In this document: piece by piece, positions 40,601 to 55,600 of the stretch
How positions within the stretch are numbered: the first letter of the stretch is position 1
Layout: the number at the start of each line of letters is the position of its first letter
From: Mycteria americana
Lineage: Eukaryota; Chordata; Aves; Ciconiiformes; Ciconiidae
Reading direction: 5' to 3'
Length of the DNA stretch: 64,000 bases
NCBI RefSeq assembly: GCF_035582795.1
Contig: NC_134366.1
Location: 29,125,661 to 29,189,660 of the forward strand
Made by a program: the position numbers and the translations under genes
The notes under the pieces: model-generated
The model's input: the letters and a program-made list of their open reading frames with translations, nothing else
What the model was told of the DNA's origin: nothing
Databases searched by the model: none

Positions 40601-43600
40601 CTATTATGTAACCTATATGCAAGTAAGTACTTCCAAAAGATCTATTTTTTAAATTCTTTATTTTGGGTCTTACGTTTTTGAATATGCAAGGTTGGTAATA
40701 CTGAAACACCACTGTTAAAATAACTAATGCCTCTCAGTTTATACTCAGTAAAGAGCACATTGCCCATACAGAGGTATAAAAGACTACATGAGATAATGGA
40801 AGGTGGAGACGAATTGGAAGAGCTACCTTCCTAATGAAGACTTCCTGAGGGAAGCTTGCAGGGTGAGGTACACTGGATTAGTTATTTAATCTATTTTGTG
40901 TTTCTTCTTTGAAAAGACAGTAAGTTTATTTTTAAAAATAGACTTAACCTGGAATGACGGAAAAGCTAAAGAACTGGTCAGTTACTTTCCTGAAAAAGTT
41001 GTTCAAGTGGTTTCTACATTTTCACAAGAGTTTTGCATATGTCTCATGTTTCTTTATTTTCATCTTTTGTCTAAAAATTCCTACCGTTGGTCCCATTATT
41101 GAATTTCCAGGAAGTCCATCATCTCCTGGTGGCCCCCGGGGTCCTGGATCCCCCTATCCAAAAAGAAACAAACCCAAAACCATATTCATTATCTTCAGTT
41201 TTAATTTCTAAAGTTTTACAAAAAAGAACAAGTATTCAATTCTTTCTGACAGTGACAATTATTGAGCTAGGTAATATGAAATCAGTATTTCTAGAGGAAG
41301 CTTTTACCACCTCGATTCTGACCTCTCTTACACTTTTGCTTCTCTGAACTGTGTCAAAGAGCTTGTTCTGCCTTGACAAATAACTTGATGGCTTTAGTTT
41401 TCAACTGAAGGTTAAATATCATAATTCAGTTTCAGTGGCCAGATTCACCTGTGGCTTCTGCCTGCTTTTGCCCACACAAACAAGGCTGCATAACCTTGTT
41501 TCTGCCAGAGCACAGAGAGAACAGCAAAGAAATTCAAAGACAAGTGCTGACACAGAGTATGTTTAGAAAGGCTACAGATGCAATGGCGCAGCACTTCAAA
41601 ATTGCAAGCTCCACAGTCTAAAGACCCAGGAAGAAACTTGAGTTTTTCCCCAAATATTACCCAGTACCACTGTCTACTAATCTTAGCTCTGTCAGTGGCT
41701 TTCCTGGAAAGCAATCAGGCTTAGAATTCAGGTTGCTCATGTTATCCCTTCACAGAGCAAAATTTGGCTCCTTCTAGTGTTTAATCTATGGCAACAGATG
41801 TTTTACTTTACATTAAGGATCTTAAAAAGAAAATGTCAATTTTCAATGAAACTTTTGCAATTTTTAACACTAGTGAGAAGGACAGGCAGTATTTCAGGAA
41901 ACATTCACTAGGGAATGCAGATCAAATGTTCTATCAAAACCACCAAGCAGCTGTAACCATGAGAAAGGAATATGAGAAAAAACAGCTATCTAATGTTACT
42001 GTCTCCATATTAGTAACAGCATAATGGTTGTCAAGGGAAATAAAACTCTAGTCCCCAAACGTGGGTGTAGCTTAAAATAAATAAATTTCCAGTGAACACA
42101 ACCATGGCTGTCCAGGAGTTAAGACCTCTAGCAATCACCCACAACTACATCAAATACTTAGAGATGTACTAAAAAGACCTCAGACCATGATAACTCCCAG
42201 CTTTGAAAAACATGCAGATTCCCTGCATTAGAAATTTATAATGTCTGGCTTCACTACTGCAGATACCAGGATGTTCCAAGAACACAATTATTAGTAATCA
42301 TTGTACTTTCCACAGTGGAGAGAGAAAATGGACCTGTGTAGCCTGTTACATTATTGAGCAATTGTCAGAAACATAGCAGATACTTGTTTAAACAAAGAAA
42401 TTGTTATGGAGCTAAAGAGACAAAGTTTTGTATATTTTCTAAAAATCAACTTGCATTACCCAATATACTTGTTTTCTCGCATCAGCCACTGCACATAAAA
42501 GCCCTGATCTAAAATTTAGTAAAGTCTGGAAAAACTCTACAGACTCCAGTGGATTTTGGATCATGGCCGGTCTGCTATGAAAGTGATACAAACTGTACTG
42601 AACAGAATAAAATCAGAGTGAAAAAGGCAATAAAGTCTACAAATGTCTTACTTTTCAGCATGAGTTTTATCAATAAACAATCTTGACTCACTTACTGGTC
42701 TATTAAAAAACGTAACAGTAACCAGGAAAATGTGAAGAAGGGAGACCGGTGTAGTGAAACATGACTTCATACAAATTGTGCCTTATAGCATGCCACTTAT
42801 ATTTTCCTGATATGCCAAACATAAAGTTTGGCATGTTATTATGGTTTTAAACCAACATAATAGATATGAGCACCCTACAATCCCCTCCTTTCTTTCTCCT
42901 CTGTGGTTGCATTTTTACTCCAGGTGTACCCTGAGCTTCTTGTATTCCCTTCTTTCTTCCTCCTCCATGCACAAACAAGTCCAAACCACATCCTCGCCCT
43001 CTGTGATGTCCTGTTGCCAGGCTGATGAGTACATTGTATGTACAATACCTACATGTGCTTGTGTGTGGGGGCACACATATTTTTAAGGAAGAAGAAAAAT
43101 GGGGATGAAATTACTTCAGAGCGATAGGATGTACATTAGTGATTTGTCTACCCTAAAAACTATCACCAAAGCTGAAAAGCATCAATTAAAGTTGAAGTTA
43201 ACTGCCATATTAGAATAACAGCAACTATTTTATTCTTAAAATAAAAATGGGGTGGTAGTGAATTTTCAAATGTTTTTAAAACCTTCAAACTTAGCTTTAC
43301 TGTTGCTGAACCCACTTATTTTATTCAGCAGCACAAGTCCCACCCATTTCCGGTAAATTTTCCCCATAGAGAAAAAGAGGTGGATGTAGCTCTAGCTATC
43401 TCATATATGACATTTCAGCTACAGGCCAGCTGTTCACTTGGAAGTGACATACAAACATTCATATCCAAAAAATCATCTAGTTCAGCACATAAATCCCTAG
43501 AACTATACATAGACACATTCCTGCAGGGGTTTACCACCACATTCAGGAAACCTTTAGTCGAAGAAACAAAACGCATAGGAAATTTGAAAAAAAAAAGACT

Positions 43601-46600
43601 TCAAAGTGATTAAGTTTACAGGAGGGGCCAAAAAACAAGAGAAATGTAGTAAGGATTTTTTTTTTTTACAAATGGCTTCAGGAGGCAATACCACGTACTA
43701 AGTTCAGCATCCTGCTAAAGGGCCCCCAAACACTCTGTTAATTTTTAGTACTTTTCAGTCCTTATTTCTAAAGTTCAGTCATCTTTGTTACTACAACAAG
43801 GAATTTTAACTTCTTTAATTTACATTCTTTTAATTTTGCCAGAAATGTGCACTAGAACTTTTCCAATTTCTGGTCTCCAGCAAACACATATCAGATAATC
43901 ACCTTCGGTCCAGCAGGTCCCTGAACAGATGATCCAGCAACACCAGGTGGTCCTCTCTCTCCTGGTTCACCCTGTTACAAAATGGTATAATCTAGATTAA
44001 ACAGACAGTTTCATTTTCTGCACAAGTAGCAAAAAGTTTTTTCAACACTTTATATTATAAAAATATCTATGATACAGATCTATCTACAAAATAGACAATA
44101 TTTGGGAAAACCATAAATCAACTTACTGTTCTTGTGAAAGTTGGTCCAAGTTTCATGTTTTAAATAACTATTGGTTGAACTGTGTATTTGATTTTTTAAC
44201 TTTAATTATTTTTTTGTGTCCGGCTTACAAAGCCAATGGAATAACCAGAACACTTGTACTATTTCAATTTCCTTATCATTCAGAGCAACATTACTCACCA
44301 AATATTATAATAGAAAGTTAATGTTTCAAAGTAAAAATTTGCAAAATGCTCATGGTTAAAATCACTTGGACAACTTTAATTTAGCTTCTCAGTGCTCATG
44401 TATAACTATAAGGTCTCTAATTATATGTTTACCTATTCTGTTTCTCCTTGGGACTTTTGTGTCACTCAGGACAGAGGATGGAAGTATTTCTGCTTTTCCT
44501 TTTTTCTGTTAAGTCTCCAAGCATCAGATGCTTAAGAAATCTGTACGTTACATAAATTCCATAGATTCCTTTATAAAATACAAAGTGATGAGTTACCCTG
44601 GAGGAACAACCTTACTTTTGGTCCAGCTGGGCCTTGTACTCCTTTATAACCAGTCAGTCCTTGGGATCCTTTTTCTCCAGGGTCACCCTGTTGAAAACAA
44701 ACCTTTTTTTTCAATCAATGAAACAAAGATTCATTCACAACTGGGAGATACACAAATAACCAAAACCACGACAATAATGACGCCCATAATTAGAAATGTA
44801 TTTAGATGCTCCACTTCAACTGAAATCCCACTCAGTTCTAGAATCTGCTCCAAATGTCCTAAATTTAACCAGGTGGGAGATAAAAGCTGTCTGTCTACTA
44901 ATACATCTTTCCAGGCTTTTAATTTCATATTTAGGTATCTAACTAGTCACCTAATTTCTCTTAGCTCCTTCTCTCTCCCTATCAGCATACTGAGATAATT
45001 TGCCTCCTCCTAACTTTAATGAAAACTCTGTACTGAATTTTTAGGAAATCTCTACTGCCCAATTAACTTTGGAGTCTATGTCTATAGTCTGATTTTGCTG
45101 CACTTGTTCAGGCTGAAGAACACATCACTCTCTCTTAAATCCTTTTAAATAATCAGTTAACATATAGTTGCTACTTAAGATATAATGAATGAAAAAAAGG
45201 CCAGAATCTGAAGTCTTATCAAATAGGTCCTTCTAAAGTTTGTACTATTTCTCCAGTGTGCATGTCAAGCCATACCTTTTGGCCTACATCTCCTTTGCCA
45301 GGGGGTCCTTCTGGGCCTCTTGGACCTTGATCTCCCTTTTCCCCCTAACAGAGATTAGATGGTTAATTAATTTTTATGTATCTAATTTTATTGAATCAAT
45401 AGACTTATGAGAAACAATGCTTGCATAAACACTTTTCCCAAAAATGTCAGTAAATAGCTGGTTAATTTTTTCTCCTGCAAAAAATAAAGTATTGCATCTT
45501 CTTAAACCCCTTCTACCCTCCTGCATTCATATTCCTTATTTTCACAGACATTTGTAACAGTGCCATTTGGAATTGCATCAATCTTTTGTAGGAAGAATTG
45601 CATGCATATACTCATATGAGGAAGAGAAATGCTTGCAAAGTTATCAGAAAGTGTCTTGGTTGACCAATTCTAAGAAAAACAACTTTTAAGAAGCAGTAAC
45701 TTTAGGTAAGCCTGTAGCCAAAGGCCAATCCAGGCTGCAAATATGTGTCAGAAACATTACTTCAAATAATTCACAAATAATCCACATAAAACATTCTATT
45801 AAGGAACATTATTTACAAAATATTTATGCATAATATAAGTCAGATTAGCATATCAGAATGCCTGTAGGTAATTCAGAAAGTGAAAAGCAGGTTAAAATGA
45901 AGTTTAAAAATCCATTTCTGATTTGAGCTGTTGATGGAAGTAGCATTACAGAGCCTGCTGTTGATAGGCATCAGTCTAGATCCCAGTTCTGTGAGATAGC
46001 TTCACACCTGCAAATAAATGCCGTAATATCACCGTGCTACTCACTGTAGGCATCAAGCCGTTCTTTGCACTGTCCTCAATATCCAACGTAGCTGCTCAGT
46101 ACTAATATTTTCACTTATAATTAATTACTACAGTGAAGATGACAGCACCAAGTTGATCATCAGAATAAAGGCAATAAGAGAAAAAAAATCCAGCATTCCC
46201 AAATATGAAAGCCACCTGTAACTTTAACCCAACATTTACTCTTAATTCTGATGTTTCACTTCTGATACACTGGGTTCTTCATTTTTGAGCTCTTGTATAG
46301 TGGGCAATTTGAAATTTAAAAAAAATAATTAAGTAGCAACAGAAATGCTACATATTTTTCCACGGTGGAAGGCTTACTGCCTCAGGCTGTAGCTTGTCAA
46401 ACTGGTATTTGCACGGCCCTTGTAGATGAAAAAAATGTGAAGCTGCATTCTTAATAGATGTTTACTACAGCTATTCAGATATTTTCTGATTAAAGACCTG
46501 CAGTCAAAAAATGCTGATTTGCTTACTTTGAATCATGTTCAGTTCATCAATTCTACACGTGGGCCAGCTGCTACCCTCATTTAAGAGCTGCACAGTAGCA

Positions 46601-49600
46601 GAGTTTGGAGGTGCCTGGATTCTCAGCAGCAATTCAACAATCAGCCAAAGCACTGAGTTTTGCTCACTCAGGAGCTCATTCTATTTGGAAAGAGTAAAAT
46701 TAAAAGCCTCCATTTAACTTACTCTAAATTGACTATTTGGGGCACTCTGCTTTGCACCCCTCTAAATTCCTTTCCAACATTTTGAATTTATGCTTCTTTT
46801 TCCCAAGGTGGCAGTTTCTCTTAAAATCTCAGAATTTCCTTTGGAAACAAGCAGTCCTGGTTTCAGCTGTTTGTGACGGTTTCTGTACCAGGCTGACAGG
46901 TTTCAGCCACAGCTCACCACCCTGCTAGATGCTCTAAGTCACATCAATTTGAGTGTGACTTCTTGGTGTCAGGAAAAATCTGAACAGGCTGTAAGGAACA
47001 GGCTAAAGACACAAGCTATCTGTTCTCCAAGAAGATAATGAAATTTAACAGTAGTCAATAGCCCACAAAAGGCAGGGCAGCTAAATCAGTTGCAGATTCA
47101 GATGGTAGCCACTGTTAGCAAAGTTTGTTAGAAACATCTCAACTAGCTTAGTCCCTTTTCCCTGGCAAAAGTATTGGCACATGCCCTCCTCCAGGATGAA
47201 CTCCTTGCCATTGAGGACCTGCAAATAATGGTTTGTTCTTCTTTCATCTACACCTTTTACATGTGGTAAAATGTATTTTCTTACCTTTTTCCCTGACTTC
47301 CCAGGATCTCCCTGTGCCCCTTTCTCCCCTGGGAGTCCTGATAGACCTATATCTCCCTTAAAAAAAATTAAATAATTATATCTACATACTTCCATAAATT
47401 CTTTATTCTGTAAAATGGATCTAACAGTGTGTTAAAATATTAATTACTGAAATACATTTGCTCAAATAAAGGTTGTTATTCCCAGTAAGTTAAATATTCT
47501 ATAAAGCCAGTAATTTTTTCTACTCATACAATCTAAAATAATTATTTTAAGTTTCTTTCCAAGCTCCCCACCTACTTCTTAAATCTTTTGTATTAAATAA
47601 ATTTACATTTATTCAGTGAGTAAAAACATGATTGAATGCTGTTTGTTATTCTGTGCACAAGAATAATATGATACAAATGTAATTTACTTGCAAAGTCAAA
47701 CATCTGGGACTTAAGGAATGGTCAGCTAAAAATGCCTAAATGGAGTTGTTAACTGAAGACTAACACCTCGGTGGTTGTACAAACTGGTCTAGGCATTACT
47801 TTTAAGACTTGCCACAAAGAATTGAAACTATCCATAGGAACTAGTCCTGCCAAGCGCTTCTTCCATGATCTTGGGAAAAATCACCAAAGCCAAGATGTCT
47901 ATGTCATCTTACCCAAGACTTTGGAAGCCCTACTTAAATCATTAAGGACATGGTATACAGTCTTCAAAATGACAGCTGAAGTCAAAGCTTTAAGCGTTTA
48001 ATAACTCTTCTAACATGTAGGCAGTATGACCACTGCTGTCACACAGACTGTTTTTTTTCCAAATCATTGCAGAGGAACAGAGGTAGTAACATCTCTAACA
48101 GGCCTTGGAAATACCTCACTAGCTCAGAAAAGATGGGGGAAAACTCCATTCCAGTTATGGCTGCAGTAATGATTTTAGGAGAGAGGGTGGGAGCTCTAGT
48201 GCAGCATTTTGAGTTTAAAAGCTAAAACTGTGAAGTTAAGTGAATATCTGTCACTGAAATTCCTTCTTATTTTGATCATAGTCAGTTTACACCAAAAAAT
48301 CTTCTACTTAGTTTATCAGCAACTAGTGAAAGAATTAGAAGACCCTGTAAGGAGCAGTTAAAAATAAAAATAGGCTTACTTTAAGTCCTCGTACGCCAAT
48401 TCCTGGAAGTCCTGGTTCTCCTTTTTGTCCAGGTTCACCTGGTTGACCCTAGTAACAAAAAGTCTTTTGTTTAACAGAGGAACACAATTTAGCTTCATTC
48501 ATTAGTTGCACTATTTCACTAACTGCTCTACACATAGAAGTGGACTTGATGATCCGTATGGGTCCCTTCCAACTTAACATATTCTATAATTCTATGATTC
48601 TAAGTGGTCAAGTTTTCAACCAAGCAGTTTTCAACGGGAAAATTCTGTTCTTTAAAAACCCCAGTAACTTGTAGGACTGCATCTATTTTATTTAACCTTG
48701 CAGTGGGCAGAAAGTCTAAATGAATCATTCCAACTTTCTCCTTTTTGTTTTAATACATTTTATTTTTTACTTTATACCACGATATCAAAAACTCTTTGGT
48801 CACTGAATGAAAAGTGAGTCCAAATAAAGAAAGATCAGAACTTTTGTTTAAGAGAAAGTTTTATCCTCAAGATTCTTCCTTCCAGTAGTTCTAAAACAAT
48901 TAAAGAAATAGTAATTCCTTTTTTCAGTTTTGCTCTTTAAAATAGTTTTTCACACTAGGAAAACTGTCCTCATACATAACATGTTTCACAGCTACCTATT
49001 TTTCCCTACATTAATATTAAACACTGCTGCTGTAACTGCTACTTACATGCCAAAGTAATGCCCAGAAGAAAATGATTGTATTTCTCCCTGCTTTTGCTAC
49101 AGTGACTAATGTCTTCCTTTTGTAAATCAAGGTGATTACAAAGCACACTTCTGCTTTACAGTTCATCAGCTCATTCCACTTGCTCTCCTTATTATTTCAG
49201 CAATTCCCTTTTGCTCCTCTTACAGTGCTCACCTGACACTGTATTGCTAGAGGCTTGGGCTTTAACAGCAGTAATTGTTTACCCCACTTTCCTGTTCTCT
49301 TCCTACTTTCCCTCCTTCTGTGGTGCAGTGTCAGCTACTAAGTACACTTAAGCTCTTTTTCTCTCCTAAGGCTTCTATCTTTGGTTTTGGTTCTTTCTCA
49401 TGATGACCATGGAAGGCTGAAGGACAGGCTTCAGGTGTGGTGGGACTAGCCTTAAGTCTCAAAACAATCGCTGGTTTACAGCAAAGTTGTTTGGTAAAAT
49501 GCTTTACTTGAACACAATGTGTATGTGGCACCAAACTCATTTGATATAAACATGTCTGAAAGATACTTTGTTTATAAATCTGTATTAATTTAGAACCTAA

Positions 49601-52600
49601 AATCCACATTCACAAAGGCTAAGAGCTGATGCTAAGCAGAAGCCATATGCTCCATGTGGGGAACACCTTGATAACATGGGTGGTTTTCCCTCAAAGATTC
49701 AAAAGTTAATTGTTATCTCCAATGAAGAGTTATATTTTCATCTCATCAAACACACGCTTGAAAAGCCTGGAAAAGATATGCTGCTTGTTGTTTCCTGCTG
49801 ATGCTATTTTTAAAAAATAGTGTCTGAATCATTACCTTTGGACCTGGCAGACCAAAACCTTTAGATCCTTTTGCCCCCGGATTTCCTTGTGGACCCTGTA
49901 TACCCTACAAAGCAAAATAAATGAGTTAGTGCATTACACTCTTCCACATCTGAAATTCACTACATGTTCATCTTTCAGCTAATAATGATTTTATCTTATC
50001 TTTAAAAGAAAACAATTTGCTGTCCTCAGGCTTAGTTCTGAGATCTTTATTTTATTTATTTTCCTTTGTCACTATCGTGTGGATTTCACTGACGTACCCA
50101 AGTGTAATGACAATTACTGTTTAGGGAGAAAACAAATGGGAAGTGTCTCAGTATATGCATCTAAGCCCTGATTCATTGGTATGGTATGGTGGAAGCATGA
50201 ACACAAAAAAACCAAAAAACCAAAAGATCTTTTGAGATGTTTCAGTTTTTCTGTGTCCAACTGTTAAAGGCTGTGTTCAAGCTTCAAAGGGTTAAAATTC
50301 AGAAGTGGTGGATTGTTACCTTGTGAAACTCTTCTCTACGTCGTCATCCAATCAATGCATCTGATTTATCTCCCATGCAAATCATTATGCAGATTAGACT
50401 AAATTTCTGTTTGCTTAATTCTAAGACCATTCAAATCAGTTGGAATCACTTATATTTACAAGCTTTGCCTAAAGACTAATTTGACACTTTTTAAAATGAA
50501 AAATCACTGTGAGATTTTTAATGTCTTCACATCAAAATTCGAGTTCTGATAAAGTATAAAAGAAAATCTACATGCAAACACTCATTACATGTCCAAAATG
50601 TAGACTTACCTGGCTTCCTGGATTGCCTATTCCTGGTGGTCCTGCTGGGCCCTGTGGTCCTACTTGGCCTTGTTCACCCTATACAAAAAATATTCCCAAG
50701 AGCTAAATTGCAATAGTTCATGCTAGCTGATTAACATATTTAAACTAAACACAGAGCAACTGTCCCCAAGCTGTACTATCTTGAAGTTTGCTGCTTCTAT
50801 TTCAGTTAAATGTGTTTGGAATACCTGAAAGTCTGCCTATGGCAATTGATCTAATAAAAATAATACCCCTTCCTACCTACAAACTCTCATTTATAACTTT
50901 AGATGATCACATCCGTAACTTTACTATCACAAGGATCCATAGCTTATCTTTACATACTGACATTAATTTTAAAGATTTTCTTGTATGGAAATATACACAA
51001 TTTCTTGCACAACACTCAGAAGAAAAACTTGCAAGTGTAAACAGAGCAGCTAGAGAGTATTTCTGAAAAATCTTTGTCACGTGGTATTGTGATGGTATTG
51101 TACAGCACTTGGGGAGGGAATAGAGGAACTATGGCAGAGGGAATTATGGGAACAGAGGAATACGGGGAGGCCATGTGGGTATTGGAAGTGGCACAGACCC
51201 ATGAAGGTGTCAAGGATGTGTGACACCAGTCCCTAGAAAACAAAAAATAGTTTCACTTATGCCAGAAACACTTATTTACTGAAATGGACCCAAACGCTTA
51301 CTGTCCTGGCCATTTCTGCATTTCTCCTATACAGACATGGGAATAAGATGACTCATTCCTGCGCAGATAACGAATCGTCTAACTAAGGTCTCTAGCAAGA
51401 TGGACTGGCAGGTGCTCACCAAGCATATCTCTCACAGACAGGCCAAATCAGACCACACCGCACCACCTATGTTGCTCTGAAGATTTTGGAGAGCCATTTG
51501 ACTGGACACTGAGATGAGTAAGTTCAAGTTAAACTTCCCACATCTGCGAAGCACCCCCTCCTGACTAAGCTGTCAACGATTCTGGATGGGAGTGCTGTCC
51601 TCTCCTCTCACTGAAGCTGAGTGTGGGGCAACGAGGAGAGCAGGAGTCGTGGGCACAGGAGGGAAGGAAAACAACAGGGAGTAGGAGGAGGGCTATGGCA
51701 CTAAATCACGAGAAAGAAGATCTGGAATCACTGCCTCTGCTCTATAGGACATCTGGGCACGTTGCATCAGCCACTCCGGGGATACACAAGATACAGGCTG
51801 GAATCTCATCAGGCCAAGGGAATTAAAATTGTTCTGGATCCCTCTTTGGGGGACTGGGCACCAAAAAGCTAACAAATTTCAAAAGCCAGAGTATCCCTTT
51901 GCCTGTTCCAGGCCCATTAGATTAGACGACTCAAAGAGTTTTTTACATTTTTTTAAATATGTAAATGCAATTTAAAATATTTTAAATACAGTATTTCTGA
52001 AATAAATTTAGGAGGAAAAAAGTCCATTTCTTCCCTCATACTCCCAGCTGCATAGAATACAGTCCTTAGTGCTCCCAGTTAAAATTAACAGGCTCAGCTA
52101 CTTGTATAGATGAGTGCAGCCTATGGAGTTCCATGGAAGGGCTTAGCATAGTTCCTCAGATTCCAGGTAAAACATACCTTTTTATTGTTGTGATATTTTG
52201 TGAATAATTCATCATTAATGTAACTATAAATATAATTAACTATAGATACGATTAGAAAAACACTCTGTGCCTCACCTTGTCACCTTTGATTTGTTGACCT
52301 GGCAGTCCAGGAGGACCAGCTACGCCTTCAGAGCCTTTTTCACCCTAGAAATATGTGACAGTTTTGTAACTGTACTTGGGAATTCATAAAGAACACCATC
52401 CTAGACAAACTCGTCATCACAATGTGGATAACGAGGAAAAAAGTATTCCTTCACAAAAAAAAAAAGAAAAATAGTCAATGGAATTATCACTATTACAGAA
52501 AAGCGATTCAGTTACAATTCATAACATGCTTCATCTGCATTCATTGTGTTGTTGAACACAAGACTTCAAAAGGAGAAAATTAAATACTAGGAAGAAGGAA

Positions 52601-55600
52601 GCTACATTTTGAAAACGTGATAATATGTTCATTAGTCAGAGAGAGCAGTTCAGAACTTGGTGCAAGGACATGACTAACATCTTTCCCATAAAAGGAAGAA
52701 AAATCTTCTTTGCTTAGTAGTTCAAGGCTCTAGAGAATCTTGAAGCCACTAAAAGGAGGGACACATTTTGATGGGAAGCCCAGTTGTGATTTAATCATAA
52801 ATCTTTGCTTGTTTGTACTTACGTTTAAAAAAAGGAATGTTCACATATATTAACCTAGCAAGTGCCCTTAATGAGGTAACTGACCATAGAGACTCATACG
52901 ACCCATCTTTTAGTTTCCCAAAATGGTAAGACAGAATGAAAACAGTTCCTGAATGTTTTCTCCCAATACAGAACATAAATAGCTAAGTAGTCTTTCAGAA
53001 GACAATTTATCTCATTAATGCTACCACAATAAAGTACCTTATTAAACACATAAATAAGAGAATCATTAACTTACTACTGTTAGAGGGACTGTACAACTTT
53101 TTTGTAATTATCTTCACAGAGTTTCTGGACTCAGAGGGATATTCAGAGAGCACAGGGATTCAGAAGACCAAGATCTGTCAGCTGACATTTTATACCAGTG
53201 GAATGATCAGTGATCTTAAATAACAGACACTACTGCAAATTTGGCCCACAATGTTAAAAAAAATATTTCCATAAAACTACCTTTTGGCCTTGAATGCCCT
53301 CTCCTGGTAGACCTTTCTCACCTGGCAGACCATCAGGGCCACGTGGTCCCTGTACGAAAAGAAAAAACATTCAAACTATACCAGCAATTCCATTTTTTAT
53401 TGACATTTTGTCTAACTTGCTAGTATAGGTTCTTGCCACTCTTATGACACTGGTAAGGAAAAATGTTTCCATAACAGCTGGCTGAGCCCAGGCAATTAAA
53501 ATGAAATGTAGCAACCCTTAATTGGAAGATTTAGATAGAATAAGCTAATGCTGAAATGGTGTGAATTACATAATTAATGTCTAAAGATTGTACCCTTAAA
53601 ACTCAAATGAACCTGTAGATTAATTTATAATAAATACATTTAACACTGTTAAATTTATTCCCTATAATTTCACATAATTTCATTATTTTTATAATGAATC
53701 ATTAATTTCAACACAGTTTTTTTCATACAAAATGGCAGGTTAAACATACAAAATTAGAAAATGCCAATTTTGTTTTAAATGAGTACAAAAATAATTATTT
53801 TTGTAATACTTCCTATAGTTCCACAAAATTCAGCTATCTTTCATTATTCAAACCTAATAAAGAGTTTTTAAGGATGATCTTGATTAAGCAAAAAGTTTCT
53901 ACATTTTTTGTGAGAAAAACAGTCTTTTACAACCACAAAATTACTTTCAAAAATACTATTAGAATGAATCTAACACCCATCCACGTTCGTGACTTCTTAA
54001 TTAACAATCTCTTTGAGATTTTTAATGAAATACACAAGAAAACCATACATTTTATACATTTCAGGAAGAAAAAGCAGCCAGTGAACACTAACCCAAAGTT
54101 ACAAAAAGCTTGCTAAAGTTCTGTAATTCAGAAGATGAAGGTATAATTAAAAGCCTATAATTTGGATCTTTGCTTTTGATGCAATCCAAATTACACACAG
54201 GAGTTGAGGAATGTCTCAGCTCTTGGATTTTAATCGGCTTAGAATTTGATTTTAGACAATTTTTAAAGATTATCCTCAACTCAAAACAAGTAGGGGTACA
54301 GCTATTTATACCCAACTCCATGTCTTTCTGAAAACTGAATACTGCAATCCTGCTCACATGGACCAAGCAATTTTTTATTTCCCCAAAACTTGTTTGGACG
54401 TGGCTTTATTCTCCTACTTGGGCAAGCCACATGCAATTACTGCCGCAATACTGGGCTGGCATAGCTAAACACACTTCTGCTGCTCCAGACTAGGTACAAG
54501 TTGGTTTATGGAATCAGTAGCCAATATAGCTGCTGTTAATCAATTAAACTCACTAAGAGTTATTTTATTATATTTCCACTTCCAATGCATATATCATTGA
54601 CTTACAGGTAATCCTGGCTCACCAATTCCAGGAGGCCCTGGGAATCCAATTTTACCTTCTTGACCCGGAGCACCCTTGTGAAAAAGAATATTAGAAAGTT
54701 CAGTCCTAATTCAACTCGATGCTTCTGAAAAGGATAACATTTACATATAGATGGCTTATTGATGACACCAGAAAGGTCTGAAATCAAATGTGTAACATCT
54801 CCTGATGTAAAAAAAAGCATAAATAACAATTCAGAAACATTTGAAAGTACCTTTCGATTAACATTTGCAGCACTAGATTAGATTGCATTCCAGCCCTCAT
54901 GCCAACAGCAAAGGGGTGTTATCACTTTGCATAGGGGTAACTGCTTAAAAGTGCAGGACCTGAGAGATGACAGGGATGAGGGAGCGAAGTCAGGCTAAAT
55001 TTGGTTGCAGTACAACCCAGCCATGAAGCAGGAATGCTCAGGTGTGAGGGATCCTCGCCGTAGCCTCTATCTAGGCACTTGAATTGAAGCCTGCTTCAGT
55101 GGAATATGGGATTGCATGGGAACTCCAGGAACTGCATAGCTTCTGTATCTTCTATTTATAAGGTGCCATAATCTTCACAATTCCTCCAGTTTACTGAGGA
55201 CTATGTGCTTCAAGGATAAGAGCACAGAGGATTTGTATCTCTCCCCAGAGTAGTACAGAGACTGGGAGACATTCCTTCTCCATAAACTATTTACCCTTCT
55301 GGAATGACCCAGTGTTGTTCCGTTTACATGGCAAATTACTAGTTTCTGAGCTATATAAACGCCCTCTATGTTTCGGGGTCTGCCCCACTGCACAGAAAAT
55401 ATGCAGGAGTTCAATGAATGTACAAATTAGAGCAGTAAAAGCAAAAAAAGTGCAGCTATTTTAGACACTGGCACTTGGCTCCAAAAAATAGGGGAAAAAA
55501 TTGCATAAAGCAACACCAAAGACTTAGGACCCAGAAGAACTAGGGTGAGATCTAGTTCCACCCAATTTAGATTCCTTGTTTGAGTGTGAGCTGTAGGTCT

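Larger units (their letters stand above)
36694..41084 (-). other. COL28A1 intron (4.4 kb)
   Basis: Contains an exact 21-bp duplication (37001-37042), a hairpin (37074-37099), a run of 11 G (39663-39673) and a CR1-type fragment (39796-40260). No exon. Confidence 0.75.

Noticed and set aside
42900..42960. Minus-strand frame containing [12 protein letters not shown], resembling a decayed collagen exon
   Set aside because: Only 12 residues fit, one Gly is missing, there is no pyrimidine-rich acceptor, and the neighbouring exons already join in phase.
44528..44998. Plus-strand 156-codon frame
   Set aside because: It runs antisense through the 44616-44687 collagen exon, whose Gly-X-Y periodicity keeps the opposite strand open.
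46855..46870. TCCTGGTTTCAGCTG, identical to 15 bases at the start of the solo LTR
   Set aside because: The similarity stops at once on both sides and none of the internal LTR landmarks follow.
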